Shown here: positions 51,760 to 59,861 of the stretch, in pieces
Layout of the letters: every line of letters begins with the position of its first letter
Position numbering within the stretch: the stretch's first letter is position 1
Source of the DNA: Burkholderiales bacterium
GTDB taxonomy: Bacteria; Pseudomonadota; Gammaproteobacteria; Burkholderiales; Casimicrobiaceae
Direction of reading: 5' to 3'
NCBI GenBank assembly: GCA_020851235.1
Contig: JADZDD010000038.1
Span: forward strand, 62,001 to 126,000
DNA: 64,000 nt
The notes under the pieces: model-generated
What the model was told of the DNA's origin: nothing
Databases searched by the model: none
Seen by the model: only the letters and a program-made list of their open reading frames with translations
Made by a program: the position numbers and the translations under genes

Positions 51760-52521
51760 TCAGCGCTCGCGCCCGACGCGAGCGACGAGTTCGTCGATGC
51801 GGGCGAGGATGCCGCGCAGGATGTTCACCTCCTCGTGCTCGAGCCCGGCGCGGGCGAAGAGCCGGCGCAAACGCGGCATGAGACGGCGCGGTCGCGCGGG
51901 ATCGAGAAAGCGCAGCGCCGCGAGCGTGCGTTCCGCGTGCGCGTGCAAGCCGTCGATCTCGTCGTGGCTTGCGCCGGGAAAGCGCGGTGCCTGCCAGACC
52001 GCGTCGGCCCCGGCGGCCAGTCGCGCCTCGTAGGCGGCGACCTGTACCGCCGCCGCGAGATTGAGCGATGCGTACGCGGGGTTCGCGGGGATGGCCGCTG
52101 CGAGCGCGCACTGCGCGAGTTCGGCATTGGACAGCCCCGACATCTCGGTGCCGAAGACGAGCGCGACCTCGCCGTGTGTCGTGGCCGCGACCGCCTCCCG
52201 CATCGCCGCGCGCACCGGCACGACACGGCCGGCAAAGGCGCGAGGGCGCCCGGAGAGTCCCACGGCGAGCGCGCAGCCGGCGAGCGCCTCGGCGAGGGTG
52301 GCCACCACGCGCGCCGTGTCGAGAACGCGTGCCGCACCCGCCGCGAGCGCCACCGCATCGGGGTGCGGGAAGTGCGCGGGGCGTACGAGCACGAGCTGCT
52401 CGAGGCCCATCGTGAGCATCGCGCGCGCGGCGGCGCCGATGTTGCCAGGGTGCGTCGTGTGCACGAGCACGACGCGCAGTCGGGCGAGCACGCGGGTGCA
52501 GTGTGCGGTGTCGTTCATCAT
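51760..52521 (-). CDS. trmJ: tRNA/rRNA 2'-O-methyltransferase TrmJ-like
   Basis: TrmJ methylates the 2'-OH of nucleotide 32 in several tRNAs using SAM. The 253 residues form a SPOUT (SpoU) domain with THPGNIGAAARAMLTMGL, then VFGTEMSGLSNAEL and PANPAYASLNLAAAVQV, which form the knot and SAM site. A C-terminal helical segment typical of TrmJ follows. It is divergent from suhB across 99 bases, the arrangement found in other betaproteobacteria. Confidence 0.92.
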   Translation of the reverse strand: MMNDTAHCTRVLARLRVVLVHTTHPGNIGAAARAMLTMGLEQLVLVRPAHFPHPDAVALAAGAARVLDTARVVATLAEALAGCALAVGLSGRPRAFAGRVVPVRAAMREAVAATTHGEVALVFGTEMSGLSNAELAQCALAAAIPANPAYASLNLAAAVQVAAYEARLAAGADAVWQAPRFPGASHDEIDGLHAHAERTLAALRFLDPARPRRLMPRLRRLFARAGLEHEEVNILRGILARIDELVARVGRER

Positions 52522-52573
52522 CGAAGAAGGGACTGACCGGCGTGGCAGCGACAGGCCACCCGGTCGAAGCGGC

Positions 52574-52579
52574 TAAAAT
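52574..52579 (+). promoter_or_regulatory. candidate -10 box upstream of suhB
   Basis: TAAAAT stands 41 bases before the suhB start, in the same GCTAAAAT context as the hexamer before ndk. No good -35 box is seen. Confidence 0.35.
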
Positions 52580-52620
52580 ACCCGCATTCGTTCCGCCGCG
52601 GCACGCTCGCCGACACGTCC

Positions 52621-53433
52621 ATGCATCCCATGCTCACGACCGCCGTGAAGGCGGCTCGCCGCGCCGGCGCCATCATCAATCGGGGAGCACGCGACGTCGA
52701 CTTGCTGACCGTCACCGCCAAGGGACCCAAGGATTTCGTGAGCGAGATCGACAAGGGTGCCGAGGCGGCGATCGTCGAGACGCTGCTGTCCGCCTACCCC
52801 GACCACGGCATCCTCGCCGAGGAAGGCACCCGCAAGGGCGACAATCCACAGGCGGACTACGTGTGGATCATCGATCCCCTCGACGGCACCACGAACTTCC
52901 TGCATGGCTTCCCGCAGTACTGCGTGTCGATCGCGCTGGCGCACAAGGGCGTCGTCCAGCAAGGCGTGATCTACGACCCGGTACGCAACGACCTCTTCAC
53001 CGCCACCCGGGGCCGCGGTGCCTTTCTCAACGATCGCCGCATCCGCGTCTCGAAGCGGGCGCACCTGCGCGACTGTCTCATCGGCACCGGCTTCCCGTAC
53101 CGCGACGGCAGCTTGCTCGACGAGTACCTCGCGATGACGAAGGTGATGATGACGCACAGCGCGGGCCTGCGCCGCCCCGGCGCCGCCGCACTCGACCTTG
53201 CCTACGTCGCCGCCGGCTTCTGCGACGGGTTCTGGGAGGTGGGCCTCAATGCGTGGGATGTGGCGGCCGGCAGTCTGCTCATCCTCGAGGCGGGCGGCCT
53301 CATCGGCGACCTCGCCGGCGACGACAACTACCTCCACGGGGGCCAGATCATCGCGGCCAATCCGAAGATCTTTGCGCAGATCGTCGCGGCACTCGCGCCC
53401 TTCCGGGGCGCCTTCCCGTTGCGCGCGCACTGA
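52621..53433 (+). CDS. suhB: inositol monophosphatase family protein SuhB
   Basis: SuhB is a Mg-dependent inositol-1-phosphatase that in E. coli also takes part in rRNA antitermination. The 270 residues match E. coli (267). Metal-binding motifs are visible: ILAEEGT, then [20 protein letters not shown], and [15 protein letters not shown] near the C-terminus. It is divergent from trmJ, as in E. coli and betaproteobacteria. Confidence 0.95.
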   Translation: MHPMLTTAVKAARRAGAIINRGARDVDLLTVTAKGPKDFVSEIDKGAEAAIVETLLSAYPDHGILAEEGTRKGDNPQADYVWIIDPLDGTTNFLHGFPQYCVSIALAHKGVVQQGVIYDPVRNDLFTATRGRGAFLNDRRIRVSKRAHLRDCLIGTGFPYRDGSLLDEYLAMTKVMMTHSAGLRRPGAAALDLAYVAAGFCDGFWEVGLNAWDVAAGSLLILEAGGLIGDLAGDDNYLHGGQIIAANPKIFAQIVAALAPFRGAFPLRAH

Positions 53434-53614
53434 CGCGGCAGGCGGGGCGCGGACGCTACGCACTGGCCAAGCGGCGCGCCCGCATCGTATGCTTCCGGCA
53501 TGAAGTTGCGTGGCTGGCACTGCGCTTGCTCGCCGTCGACTGTCTTGTCGCCGTGCGGGGACCCCATCCCCGGCCGGCACCCAACGTCGCCACCACCGAC
53601 GCAGGAGTGATTCG

Positions 53615-55759
53615 ATGCAACACGCGATTCGTCGTGCCGCGCTGACTGGCGCCCTCCTCACCCTGTGCGTCACCGCACTGCCGGCGATCGCCGGGACCGT
53701 GAGCACGCTGCGTGTCATGTTGCACCCGTATCTCGCCGCGCCCGGCGAATTTCCCGCAGTGGCAAGGGCGACGCTCGAAGCCGCCACCGGTCGTACCCTG
53801 ACGCTCTCCGGCACGACGCGCACCGGAGCGCTCGAACTCGACCTGCCCGAGGCGGTCAGCGACGAGGTGGCGGGCGCCCTGGTGAAAAAGCTGCGCGTGG
53901 ATCGCGGCGTGCTGTGGGCCGAGCCGGTCGTGGCCAAGGTCGCCGCCCGGTCCGCCCCTGCCGTGGACGCCGACCGCGAGCCCGGTCGGCGACTCCTCGT
54001 GCGGCTCAATGACGGCGCCACGCCCGACTGGCCGGCGTTGCTTCGCCGTCTGTCGACACTCGTCGGCACCCCGCTCACCCTCGTGCGGCAGATTGCCCAC
54101 GTGTACGTGCTGGAGACCGGGTCCGAGCAGTCGATCGGGACGCTGCGCGCCATGGCCGGCCTCATCCAGACCCAACCCGAGGTGCGCTACGCCGACCCGG
54201 TGCGCCGCGCCGCGACCTTTGCCGCACCCGACGACCCGTACTACCCGCAGCAATGGGGCCTGCACAGCCCGCTCGCAGGGATCAACGTGGAGACGGCGTG
54301 GGCGCTGCAGCCCGACCTGCACGACGTGACCGTCGCTGTCGTCGACACCGGCATCCTGCCGCATCCGGATCTCGTCGGGCACGTCCTGCCGGGATACGAC
54401 TTCATCTCCAACCCCGATCGCGCCCGTGATGGTGACGCGCGTGATCCCAATCCGCGCGACGAGGGCGACTGGAGCGCGGGCGACTGTGGCGGCGCCGAGT
54501 ACTCGAGCTTCTTCCACGGTCTCTTCGTCGCCGGCGTCCTCGCGGCCAATACCAACAACGGGATCGGCATCGCGGGCATTGCAAGCGGCGTGCAGATCCT
54601 CCCGGTGCGCGTGCTCGGCAAGTGCGGCGGCACGTTCGAGGACGTGCTCGAAGGCATGCTCTGGGCCGCCGGCGTGCCGATCGCCGGCGTGCCGCCCAAC
54701 GCCCACCCGGCGAAGGTGATCAATCTCTCGCTGGGCGGCTACGGCGCCTGCGACCAGGCCATGCAGGAGACGATCGACCTGGCACTCGCGCAGGGCTCGG
54801 TGATCGTGGCGGCGGCCGGCAACGCCACGATCGAGGCCGCGGACGTCGCTCCCGCCAACTGCAGCGGCGTCATCACCGTCGGCGCCCACGGCGCGCTGGG
54901 TCAGCTCACGAGCTATTCCAACTTCGGGCGCCGCGTCGACCTCACCGCGCCCGGCGGGGATCGACCGGTCCCCGACCTCATCTTCGGGCTCACCAATGAC
55001 GGCCCGACGGTTCCCACCGAGCCCTCGTACGGCTACGCCGCCGGGACGAGCTTTGCCGCGCCGATGGTCTCCGGGGTTGCCGCGATGCTCGTCGCCCGCG
55101 ACAGCCTTGTCACCGGCGGGCGCGTGCTCGATCTGCTCACCGGCACGGCGCACGACTGGCCCGCGGGCTCGCCCTGTCTCGTCCCGAACGTGTGCGGCGC
55201 CGGAATGCTCGACGCCGCTGCCGCGGTGGGCAGCCTCCTGCCAGGTGGCGGCGCGGCGCCGGCCGGCACCACGCCGGTCGTCGAGTACTATCGCGCCGAT
55301 CTCGACCACTACTTCATCACCGCCGATCCCGCCGAAGCCGCGTGGATCGACGCCAACCTGGGCGACATCTTCAAGCGCACCGGGAACTACTTCTACGCGT
55401 GGCTCGATCCGGCCAATGCGCCGGCCGACGTGCAGCCGGTGTGCCGCTTCTACGCGAACGCCGATACCCTCATCAACTCGCACTACTACTCGGCCAACTT
55501 CGACGAGTGCCTCGCGGTGCTCCTCAACTGGCCCGGCGTGTGGGAGCTCGAAACCGCGAGCGCGTTCTACATCCAGACTCCCGATGCCGACGGCCACTGC
55601 CCGCAGCACACGCTGCCCGTGTATCGCTTCTTCAATGCGCGGCAGGACGCCAATCACCGCTACACGGTCGACCTGTCGGTGCGCCGCGGGATGAACAACC
55701 GCGCCTGGGTCGCCGAAGGAGCGGGACAGGCCGCGGTCGTGTTCTGTTCGCCGATCTAG
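53615..55759 (+). CDS. secreted subtilisin-family (S8) serine protease with C-terminal DUF5648-like domain
   Basis: This 714-residue protein begins with a Sec signal peptide (cleavage near residue 26, after AIAG). An N-terminal propeptide-like region fills about 27-200. The S8 catalytic triad is D244 (AVVDTGILPHPD), H301 (FHGLFVAGVLA) and S479 (AAGTSFAAPMVSG). The C-terminal 165 residues (about 550-714) are rich in Tyr, Phe and Asn (VEYYRADLDHYFITADPAEA, HRYTVDL), matching the DUF5648 repeat found at the end of many secreted bacterial proteins. AGGAG seven to eight bases before the ATG at 53615 fixes the start. Likely extracellular; the substrate is unknown. Confidence 0.92.
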   Translation: MQHAIRRAALTGALLTLCVTALPAIAGTVSTLRVMLHPYLAAPGEFPAVARATLEAATGRTLTLSGTTRTGALELDLPEAVSDEVAGALVKKLRVDRGVLWAEPVVAKVAARSAPAVDADREPGRRLLVRLNDGATPDWPALLRRLSTLVGTPLTLVRQIAHVYVLETGSEQSIGTLRAMAGLIQTQPEVRYADPVRRAATFAAPDDPYYPQQWGLHSPLAGINVETAWALQPDLHDVTVAVVDTGILPHPDLVGHVLPGYDFISNPDRARDGDARDPNPRDEGDWSAGDCGGAEYSSFFHGLFVAGVLAANTNNGIGIAGIASGVQILPVRVLGKCGGTFEDVLEGMLWAAGVPIAGVPPNAHPAKVINLSLGGYGACDQAMQETIDLALAQGSVIVAAAGNATIEAADVAPANCSGVITVGAHGALGQLTSYSNFGRRVDLTAPGGDRPVPDLIFGLTNDGPTVPTEPSYGYAAGTSFAAPMVSGVAAMLVARDSLVTGGRVLDLLTGTAHDWPAGSPCLVPNVCGAGMLDAAAAVGSLLPGGGAAPAGTTPVVEYYRADLDHYFITADPAEAAWIDANLGDIFKRTGNYFYAWLDPANAPADVQPVCRFYANADTLINSHYYSANFDECLAVLLNWPGVWELETASAFYIQTPDADGHCPQHTLPVYRFFNARQDANHRYTVDLSVRRGMNNRAWVAEGAGQAAVVFCSPI

Positions 55760-55771
55760 CGCTCATCCCGG

Positions 55772-55803
55772 CCCCGGCGCGTCGCGATGCGCGCGTGCCG
55801 GGG
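55772..55803. terminator. hairpin between convergent genes
   Basis: CCCCGGC (55772-55778) pairs with GCCGGGG (55797-55803) around a GC-rich loop, between the ends of the subtilase and the AI-2E-type gene. It could stop both transcripts, but no clear T run follows on either side. Confidence 0.35.
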
Positions 55804-55807
55804 TCCG

Positions 55808-56881
55808 TTACAGGTCGGCCTCGCGCCCACCCGTCGCGGCGTCGCCCGGATTCGCCCACTCCTTCACCAGCGCAAAGCCAAGGGCCAGAAGCACGGGACC
55901 CAGGAACACGCCGATGAAGCCGAAGGCGACCACCCCTCCGAAGACGCCGAGCAGCACGAGGATGAACGGCAAGTCGCTGCCCCGGCTGATGATCATCGGC
56001 TTCAGCACGTTGTCCACCGATGACACGACGAGCGCGCCCCAGGCGATGAGGAAGATGCCCCACGCCATCTCACCCTGCGAGAAGATGAGCCAAAGGCCCA
56101 TCGGGATCCACACCAGCGGCGGGCCGATCGGAATCGGCGACAGGAAGAACGTGACAAGGCCGAGTAACGGTGCCGCCTTGACGCCGACGATGAAAAGGCC
56201 GATCGCCATCAGCGCACCCTGCGCGAGCGCCGTGCCGAGAATCCCGTACACCACCGCGCGCGTCGTCGCCCCTGCCACCTCGAGCATGTGCAGACCGCGC
56301 TCCGGCGCGATGCGCCCCACCGCGGCGCGCAGCCTGACGATGATCGCTGCGCCATCGCGATAGAAGAAGAAGGCGATGAACACCGACAGCGTGAGTTGCA
56401 GCAACCCGTCACCGACGACGGCCCCCGCCTTGAAGGCGAAGGCTCGCAACGGATCGAGGAAGCGCACGAGTTCGGCGAGCAGGCCCGCGCTATCGTGCGC
56501 AAACGACGCCCAGTATTCCGCGATGCTCTCGCCGATGATGGGAATGCCCGCCACCCACGCCGGCGGATCGGGGGGGCCGCTCGCCGCGAACTGCTTGCCC
56601 AGCGCGGCCAGACGATCCGCATTCTCCGCGAGAGTCGCGCCCACGATCACGAAGGGCGCGACGACCACGGTGAGGATGACGAAGGTCATCACTCCGGCGG
56701 CAAGCGTCGGGCGCCCCGTGCGCTGCGCGATCCACGCGAACAGCGGCCACGTCGCGGCGGCCAGGACTCCGGCCCACGCGATCGCCGACACGAACGGGTG
56801 CAAAACGAGGAAGACGCCCACCACGAGCGCCGCGAGCACCACCAGCGTGATGGTGCGATCGATCGGCGAGGGCCTGGGCAT
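55808..56881 (-). CDS. AI-2E family membrane transporter (PerM/YdiK-like)
   Basis: This 357-residue inner-membrane protein has about eight hydrophobic segments and the AI-2E transporter (UPF0118) layout: two N-terminal helices (ITLVVLAALVVGVFLVLHPF), a mid loop with a short soluble domain (about 75-150), and the C-terminal block with LGLVTFFLSPIPIGPPLVWIP and SSVDNVLKPMIISRGSDLP. Named for TqsA, most members have unknown substrates. It is divergent from the ComJ-like gene across 106 bases. Confidence 0.9.
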   Translation of the reverse strand: MPRPSPIDRTITLVVLAALVVGVFLVLHPFVSAIAWAGVLAAATWPLFAWIAQRTGRPTLAAGVMTFVILTVVVAPFVIVGATLAENADRLAALGKQFAASGPPDPPAWVAGIPIIGESIAEYWASFAHDSAGLLAELVRFLDPLRAFAFKAGAVVGDGLLQLTLSVFIAFFFYRDGAAIIVRLRAAVGRIAPERGLHMLEVAGATTRAVVYGILGTALAQGALMAIGLFIVGVKAAPLLGLVTFFLSPIPIGPPLVWIPMGLWLIFSQGEMAWGIFLIAWGALVVSSVDNVLKPMIISRGSDLPFILVLLGVFGGVVAFGFIGVFLGPVLLALGFALVKEWANPGDAATGGREADL

Positions 56882-56987
56882 GGTGCGGGCGCGAAAGGGT
56901 CGCGCGGATTATGCCCGATGCGACGGCACGGGCCACGTGCTCGATCCTTCCCGAGAAACCAGTGCACCGAGACCGGGACCCTGAACC

Positions 56988-57455
56988 GTGCTCGCAGACT
57001 TCGAGCTCACCGTCGACCATGCGCAGGTGATCGTCCACACCGGGAGCCTCGCGACTCCCGGGCTCCTGTGGACCGACGATCACGTCGCGCAGGGCTTTGC
57101 CTGGTCGCAGGGTCAGGTCGCCTTCGGTATACCGGATCACGACGGCACGTGCCGGATCATCGTCGATCTCGCGCGCGACGACGTCCTGGAGGCACAGGCA
57201 CTTTGGGCCGTACAGGTCCCGTTTCTCGTGAGCGAGGTCCTTGCGATCGGCACGACCTTCGACATGCACCGCGTCGCGGTTCCCCACGGCGCCTACGACC
57301 TCACGTATCAGGCGCTCCCGGGAACCGGCGACGATGCGTACGTGCTGCGACTGACGTTTTCACCATCCGCCGCGCCGACGTTTCGCATCGTGAAGAAGGG
57401 GGGCGACATCACTGCCGACACCGTTCTTCGGCGCGATGCCGAGCTGGCGGCATAG
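56988..57455 (+). CDS. ComJ-like protein
   Basis: This 155-residue protein resembles the ComJ family. In Bacillus subtilis ComJ is encoded next to the nuclease NucA and inhibits it. The central LLWTDDHVAQGFAWSQGQVA aligns by eye with the family core (W-T-D-E/D then G-F/Y-A), and the all-beta pattern with VPHGAYDLTYQALPG near the C-terminus also fits. No signal peptide or membrane segment is seen. No nuclease gene lies beside it in this window, which is unusual for a nuclease inhibitor. It is the last gene before the change of character at about 57456. Confidence 0.6.
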   Translation: MLADFELTVDHAQVIVHTGSLATPGLLWTDDHVAQGFAWSQGQVAFGIPDHDGTCRIIVDLARDDVLEAQALWAVQVPFLVSEVLAIGTTFDMHRVAVPHGAYDLTYQALPGTGDDAYVLRLTFSPSAAPTFRIVKKGGDITADTVLRRDAELAA

Positions 57456-57538
57456 GTCGGCGCCGGAGGGGTGAGATCCCGACGACGATAGCGATCGACC
57501 GGAGCGGCCTGCGGTCTTGCATGCCGTCGCGCAAGGAC

Positions 57539-57610
57539 GGGGGCACCTCGATTCGCGGCAATGGCAGGTGCCCCCAAACATGCCCCCGGATGCTCCCGGA
57601 TGCTCCCGGA
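57539..57610. repeat. inverted repeat plus tandem 10-mers, integrase-site-like
   Basis: GGGGGCACCT (57539-57548) and AGGTGCCCCC (57566-57575) are a perfect inverted repeat with a 17-base loop. Directly after come three tandem 10-mers, TGCCCCCGGA, TGCTCCCGGA and TGCTCCCGGA (57581-57610). On the minus strand these read as repeated GGGRGCA units, like arm-type sites found next to tyrosine integrase genes. The link to an integrase is inferred; no integrase gene is in the window. Confidence 0.55.
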
Positions 57611-57663
57611 TACGGTCGGTCCTCTGCCCGCCGCTCCGGATCATGTTCTTTCCGATTCCCCCA

Positions 57664-57687
57664 TGAAAAAGCCCGGGGGCCGGGCTT
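57664..57687 (-). terminator. leftward intrinsic terminator at the junction
   Basis: AAGCCCGG (57669-57676) pairs with CCGGGCTT (57680-57687) around GGG. Read leftward the stem is followed by a run of T (five including the stem end), a good intrinsic terminator. No minus-strand gene ends nearby; the closest lies 2.2 kb away. Confidence 0.65.
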
Positions 57688-57916
57688 AGCCAACAGCTAT
57701 CGGATTCGATTCTGGCGGAGAGGGCGTCCTTCACGAACCACGTTACTTCAATGCGTTATGTAGCATGGAGACCGATCATCGGATAACCATACCGAACAAC
57801 ATACGGCCGCCGTCGTGTCGATATCCCAGTGTACCTTTGATCGTTTGTCGCGTGGCGCCAAACCGTCAAAGTGCCTCCTGAATCGTCGACACAAGTCGGC
57901 CAACACCAGGGAGCAC

Positions 57917-58177
57917 ATGGACACCGTACACGCAACGCCTCCGCCGCTACGCGTGGCGCATCAGCCCGCCCCGGCCAACAAAGCGGGTTACTCGGTCGTC
58001 GCCTTCGCGAAGGCCATCGATCTCTCGAGAGAATGTATCTACGCGCTCTGGGCACGCAGCCCCGACATGGCTCCAAGGTTCGTGCGGCTCGGCCGCCGAC
58101 GCATCATCACCGAGCATCCGACCGACTATCTCCGGCGCGTGGAGGCAGCCCAGCGTGTCAACGGGAGGAGCGCGTGA
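57917..58177 (+). CDS. small HTH protein (excisionase/Cro-like)
   Basis: The 86 residues contain one helix-turn-helix-like segment: YSVVAFAKAIDLSRECIYAL, then APRFVRLGRRRIIT and a short helical tail. Proteins of this shape on mobile elements act as excisionases or small repressors; the role here is inferred. AGGGAG stands just before the ATG at 57917. The stop overlaps the next start by one base (TGATG), so the two are coupled. Confidence 0.6.
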   Translation: MDTVHATPPPLRVAHQPAPANKAGYSVVAFAKAIDLSRECIYALWARSPDMAPRFVRLGRRRIITEHPTDYLRRVEAAQRVNGRSA

Positions 58178-58659
58178 TGGAGCCGCGCATTGCTGCCCTA
58201 CCGAAAGCCGTCCGCGAGGCGCTTGATTGCCTGACTCCGGCGGATGTGGCGAGCGAGCCAGAGGTCGCCACGGCTTCAGCAAAGGTTGCTAGCATCAAGA
58301 GGCGTTTCGATGAGGATAGCTCGCGACTCGCCGCGCGCCGCGATGCATTGGCCGCATGCGAGACCAGGCTTGTAGCCATCGACGCAGAGATCCGCGCGTT
58401 CGACGCGAACCACGATGTGTTGGCGACGATGCGCCGAGGACAATGCTGCCGCTGACCGCGAGGACCGCACGAACCAGGCGCGGCGCGTGCCGACCTTGTG
58501 CGCCAGCAAACCTTGCTTTCGCGTGCACTCTCTCTCGCCAAAGCGGACGCGAGCGCTGGACTCAACCCCTTCGGTCGCGCGCTTGGCGATGCCGAGTACG
58601 AGCGCGATGAAGTGATCTTCACCACGCTCGTTGCCAATGCGGAAGCGTTCACCCGCTAG
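58177..58659 (+). pseudogene. hypothetical coiled-coil protein with two compensating frameshifts
   Basis: The frame begins at an ATG with a strong GGGAGGAG site, coupled to the HTH gene. It reads a helical, charged protein (KVASIKRRFDEDSSRLAARR and onward) to a TGA at 58453-58455, so the intact part has 92 residues. After the TGA the same frame continues to TAG at 58657-58659 with a protein-like sequence (DLVRQQTLLSRALSLAKADA). Between about 58432 and 58495 the plausible sequence (EDNAAADREDRTNQARR) is in the +1 frame. One extra base near 58435-58440 and one missing near 58488-58495 would restore one protein of about 160 residues. Either the gene is broken or the sequence has two errors. Function unknown. 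Confidence 0.55.
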
Positions 58660-58714
58660 CTAGCAGCGTGCCGCTGGTTGCACCAAGGTCGACATCAAGG
58701 AACGTCGTAGACGC

Positions 58715-59005
58715 ATGGCTGGAAAGAAAAAAACCGCACCGCATCAAGCCGTTGCCCGGACACCTCCCCCCAAGAGGGGGGCGCCGCCCAGGGTGGGGCC
58801 GCTCCGCACGCTCGCGGACGTGCAGACCGAGCTCGCCCGGGTATACCGGGCAGCCCGCACCGGAAAGCTACCCCTTGATGAGGCCAAGGGGCTAGGCTAC
58901 CTACTGCAACTTCTGGCGGGGATCTCGAAGGACGCGACGCTTGAGGCACGGGTGGCGGCGCTCGAGGAGCATCTGAATGCTGCTGCGCCGAATCAAGCGA
59001 CTTGA
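58715..59005 (+). CDS. small hypothetical protein of mobile elements
   Basis: The 96 residues have a basic, Pro-rich start (MAGKKKTAPHQAVARTPPPK) and a helical part: TLADVQTELARVYRAARTGK, GYLLQLLAGISKD and ARVAALEEHLN. Proteins with this LADV-x-x-EL pattern and a C-terminal ALEEH are seen in prophages and integrative elements, often near terminase or integrase genes; no function is known. Its end overlaps the next gene by 29 bases. Confidence 0.65.
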   Translation: MAGKKKTAPHQAVARTPPPKRGAPPRVGPLRTLADVQTELARVYRAARTGKLPLDEAKGLGYLLQLLAGISKDATLEARVAALEEHLNAAAPNQAT

Positions 59006-59648
59006 GGGCGCGTTCGCCACGCGCGTTGGGCCGGGAGGTCGGGAAGACGATCGGGACGGACCCATCGACGTGGACGTCTTCTTCGGCCAACTGTCGCTGA
59101 TCTGCGGGGGCTACGCGGGGCCGGCCGTGGATGGTCTCACCTTGGAGCAGCTTCACGCCCTGGCCGTGGACGACGAGCAGTTCGCCAACGCGCATTTGAC
59201 ATCACCCACGGGGTCGTGGCTCGACGACGGAACGTTCGGCCAGCATGGTGCAAAGCGGGCAGCCATGGCAGCGCGCGAGCTTGCGGTGCGCATCTTGGAG
59301 CGGGACGGGTATGTCGATGTCCAGCGCGCACGCGAATTGCGGAGCAACGCGCGCGAGCACTACCATTCGATCGATGGACATGACGTCGTTGCCCTTGCTC
59401 CGCTGCCGGTCCCCGCGTACGACTTTGAGGCGACGCTAGCGATGGCGCGCGCTCGCTTCCCTCGAGAGGTTGCCTTGGAGCCCGAAGTCCGCCTGCGCCG
59501 CTTGGAAGATGCGCATGCGAGGGAGCTCGCCGATCGCTCCACGCGAAACGCCAAGCTCTTGGACGCGCCATTCGATGCCGTTGCGGATCGCATGCATCAA
59601 CTGCACGTCGACGAGCTCAAGCGGTTGATGTTGGCGCCGCGTGGCTGA
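58977..59648 (+). CDS. hypothetical protein of mobile elements
   Basis: The 223 residues start within the previous gene (29-base overlap), which points to coupled translation. The sequence is soluble and mostly helical: LTLEQLHALAVDDEQFANAH, then AARELAVRILERDGYVDVQ. The C-terminal part is charged (VRLRRLEDAHARELADRSTR). No known domain is recognised. I see it as cargo of the island, paired with the 96-residue gene. Confidence 0.6.
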   Translation: MLLRRIKRLEGAFATRVGPGGREDDRDGPIDVDVFFGQLSLICGGYAGPAVDGLTLEQLHALAVDDEQFANAHLTSPTGSWLDDGTFGQHGAKRAAMAARELAVRILERDGYVDVQRARELRSNAREHYHSIDGHDVVALAPLPVPAYDFEATLAMARARFPREVALEPEVRLRRLEDAHARELADRSTRNAKLLDAPFDAVADRMHQLHVDELKRLMLAPRG

Positions 59649-59697
59649 CGGGGTCAGCGACATGAGATCCGGCACCGTAAGCAGAACAATGGGCGCG

Positions 59698-59860
59698 GCT
59701 GGTGTCAGCGATCGGCACAATCTTGAAGGCGTACCCTTCGGCACACTCCGCGTCGAAGCGCTGCACCTGCGAGGCGCGCGCCGATGTCTTGGGTGATCGC
59801 GCACGGGGGTTGTCGACGATCAGCCGCTCGGGTACTGCGGTGAGCTCTGGGCGACTGCTT
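59698..59860 (-). pseudogene. fragment of an IS21-type transposase (IstA)
   Basis: Read leftward this stretch encodes RPELTAVPERLIVDNPRA, then VQRFDAECAEGYAFKI, which matches by eye the rve core of IS21-family IstA transposases (the VP-R-x-x-x-DN block and the QR-x-x-AECAEGYGF-x-I block). Only about 55 residues remain. The usual PP-x-D-P-x-KKG continuation is lost. It begins right next to the stop of the GIY-YIG gene. No terminal repeats were found. Confidence 0.6.
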
Positions 59861-59861
59861 G

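Larger units (their letters stand above)
57456..57916. other. 461-base junction without genes (likely island edge)
   Basis: No reading frame here looks like protein. The stretch holds a 10-base inverted repeat, tandem 10-base repeats and a leftward terminator, described separately. GC content drops after about 57700 and several AT-rich patches appear (57740-57850). It is best read as the left edge of a mobile element. No tRNA gene is present. Confidence 0.5.

Noticed and set aside
57581-57610. Tandem 10-mers as a CRISPR array
   Set aside because: The repeats are too short and have no spacers; no cas gene is near.
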